Shown here: positions 6,901 through 7,415 of the stretch, one piece after another | Position numbering within the stretch: the stretch's first letter is position 1 | How the letters are laid out: the number at the start of each line of letters is the position of its first letter | Assembly: GCA_003541985.1 (NCBI GenBank) | Contig: DPLM01000160.1 | Span: 1 to 7,415 of the forward strand | Length of the DNA stretch: 7,415 nucleotides | Origin: Deltaproteobacteria bacterium | GTDB lineage: Bacteria > SAR324 > NAC60-12 | Direction: 5' to 3' | Program-made: the position numbers and the translations under genes | Notes under the pieces: generated by a model | What the model was told of the DNA's origin: nothing | Seen by the model: only the letters and a program-made list of their open reading frames with translations | Database searches by the model: none

Positions 6901-7415
6901 TTATTTTTGATAAGAGCACTCAAGCTCAATTTCTGATCCCAATGGCCGTTTCCCTGGGATACGGCGTCTTATTCGCCACATTCACCACATTGCTAATCAT
7001 TCCTGTCAATTATCTGATTCTCAATGATTTCTCAAGAGCTTGGTACTGGTTGATTCATGGAACCGAGCCACCAACTCTTAAGGTCAAAGCACCAGTTGTA
7101 GCGTCAGATAATCCCCTTGGTGTATCTTCGATTGGAGATTCAGACTCATCTTTGGAATCAAAAAGACGTGGTAATTTAGAAGAAGAAGAGATTGAGAAGT
7201 CTCCTCTGTCTCGCTCTCAAATGATGCAGCATACAATCATCTCACTTGATGACAAAAAGCCTGATCTCCTAAATGACACAACTCCTGATAACCAATCACC
7301 AGCAGTAAACCCATTACATGCAGCCGCCCTCTCCAAAGAATCTCTTTTGGGAACTGAAGAAGGAGATACAGATGAAGATAAAGAAGAGTTGTCTCCGTTA
7401 TCACAGCCTTCCATC
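3936..7415 (+). CDS. RND efflux permease, AcrB/HAE-1-like, 3' end outside the window
   Basis: This is the proton-driven inner-membrane pump of the tripartite exporter. 1160 codons are present and the frame is still open at the edge; AcrB itself is about 1049 residues. The start ATG at 3936 gives the standard N-terminus, with helix 1 at about 13-31 followed by PLEVFPSIE and the PGATPAEVEEGV porter-domain block. Helices 2-6 run from about 342, with the proton-relay pair Asp400-Asp401 in GIVVDDAIV. A conserved ESKWILPAHL block precedes helix 7 (about 532-552) and FFPRIQSEVARATLVMPAG. Helices 8-12 start near 872; helix 10 reads GVVINDSLVLV, so Asn940 and Asp941 stand where AcrB has Lys940-Asn941, while Thr978 in helix 11 is kept. 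This Asn-Asp form occurs in a known subset of RND pumps. After helix 12 (ends near 1030) comes an acidic Ser/Asp/Glu-rich tail from about 1043 on, expected in the cytoplasm. Third gene of the operon; substrate unknown. Confidence 0.95.
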   Translation, partial: MNGSIRWFARNTVAANLLMVCILIAGAYSLFTRVPLEVFPSIELEQVNIRTPFPGATPAEVEEGVTVRIEEAIQDIEGIKKMISTSSEGSSNIRIELENGYNPQLLKDEITTRVEALNTLPDEVERSVISVPTSAWQREVVSVALAGPLSERELRDMALQIEEDIRALPDVTQAQVEGIRPYELSIEISEQTLREFGLTFSEISNIIRRQSLNLSAGSIKTNGGDVLIRTKGQAYVQKEYEDLVILSRPDGTRLRLGDIATIKDDFDETPIITKFNGQPALTVEVYRIGDQNAITVAAAVRRYIAEKSALLPEGITLETWRDSSKTVSARLQTLTGSALQGGILVLLLLGLFLHPSVALWVCIGIPVSFMGGALLMPELGVTLNTISLFAYILVLGIVVDDAIVTGENVYSHLRRGTSPQVAAEKGTSEVAVPVTFGVLTTMVAFVPLLMVEGRRGAIFEQIPLIVIPVLIFSLIESKWILPAHLSSIRLDHEGAILSHISRLQRWIANGLEAFIFRIYRPLLNLSLSERYMTIAIFLVGGALLTALIMSGWVRFIFFPRIQSEVARATLVMPAGTPFMTTSAYVDRMTEAALRLQEKYRDPETGQSVVINILSNSGTTGGKSSGQSNRGRVFFEIEAPEKRKIDVTTNDLVREWRKLIGPLPGAESLNFRAEIGRTSNPIDIQLSGNDFGELQAIAEQIKSKLRTYPQVFDIEDSISDGKEELQLRLLPAAETLGVRLDDLARQVREGFFGVTVQKIQRGRDEVNVILRYPEIERATLASLQNMTIRTPGGVAVPFAEVANLEPGRTPAAITRIDRKRTMNVTADANKEKANLEAIKNNLEIFLKEAVRFYPNVKYSLEGEAREQRDSFNTLFFGLLGVLFVIYALLAIPLRSYLQPMIVMTAIPFGAIGAVLGHWIMDLDLTIMSLMGILALTGVVINDSLVLVHCVNRSRNDLGMNVTEAIKVAGVGRFRPILLTSLTTFAGLAPIIFDKSTQAQFLIPMAVSLGYGVLFATFTTLLIIPVNYLILNDFSRAWYWLIHGTEPPTLKVKAPVVASDNPLGVSSIGDSDSSLESKRRGNLEEEEIEKSPLSRSQMMQHTIISLDDKKPDLLNDTTPDNQSPAVNPLHAAALSKESLLGTEEGDTDEDKEELSPLSQPSI
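7179..7403 (+). repeat. Twice-occurring acidic-SPLS motif in the permease tail
   Basis: Within the permease tail an acidic run followed by Ser-Pro-Leu-Ser appears twice: EEEEIEKSPLS at residues 1082-1092 (7179-7211) and DEDKEELSPLS at 1146-1156 (7371-7403), 64 residues apart. Both copies differ in codons (TCT CCT CTG TCT versus TCT CCG TTA TCA), so the likeness is at protein level and not a recent DNA duplication. It may be a short linear motif, or chance in a low-complexity tail. Confidence 0.35.

Larger units (their letters stand above)
1171..7415 (+). other. Tripartite RND efflux operon (channel, adaptor, permease)
   Basis: The three pump genes lie on one strand with a four-base overlap and a 33-base gap, and no terminator or promoter between them that I can see, so they very likely form one transcript. 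The order channel-adaptor-permease differs from the common adaptor-permease-channel order, though it is known in other RND loci. No TetR, MarR or two-component regulator lies within the window. The operon may continue past the right edge, since the permease gene is not finished. Confidence 0.85.

Noticed and set aside
6617..6919. 100-codon open frame on the minus strand
   Set aside because: It is the antisense shadow of the conserved helix 9-11 region of the permease.
3936..7415. Heavy-metal (CusA/CzcA) type RND permease
   Set aside because: The conserved blocks, such as ESKWILPAHL and GVVINDSLVLV, fit the AcrB/HAE-1-like drug or small-molecule group, and I see no methionine metal-relay pattern; the substrate stays open.

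Overview
The window reads as chromosomal DNA of a Gram-negative bacterium. It encodes all three layers of an envelope-spanning efflux pump: an outer-membrane channel lipoprotein, an inner-membrane-anchored periplasmic adaptor, and an inner-membrane RND permease. Base composition is mid-range and even across the genes, with no mobile element, tRNA, rRNA or CRISPR array. I cannot fix the lineage from the sequence. The protein style would fit many proteobacterial or deltaproteobacteria-like groups.

Layout, all on the + strand. Positions 1-148 are a leader without a convincing promoter. Positions 149-1000 encode a soluble, acidic, all-helical protein whose C-terminal two thirds can be read as three tandem TerB-like units. 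This family call is mine, from internal alignment. A 170-base gap (1001-1170) follows. Then comes a tight three-gene operon: a NodT/TolC-type outer-membrane factor (1171-2583, GTG start, lipoprotein signal), an HlyD/AcrA-type adaptor (2580-3902, ATGA overlap with the previous gene), and an AcrB-type RND permease (3936 to beyond 7415, 33 bases after the adaptor). The permease is open at the right edge: 1160 codons are present with no stop.

Together the three operon genes would form a tripartite proton-driven exporter. The permease takes substrates from the inner membrane or periplasm, the adaptor bridges, and the outer-membrane factor gives the exit duct. The substrate cannot be read from the sequence. 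No regulator gene lies in the window.

The least ordinary parts are the triple TerB-like protein at the left and the long acidic, serine-rich tail of the permease (at least about 118 residues beyond the last membrane helix). I do not see a clearly undescribed system; the core is a standard RND efflux operon.
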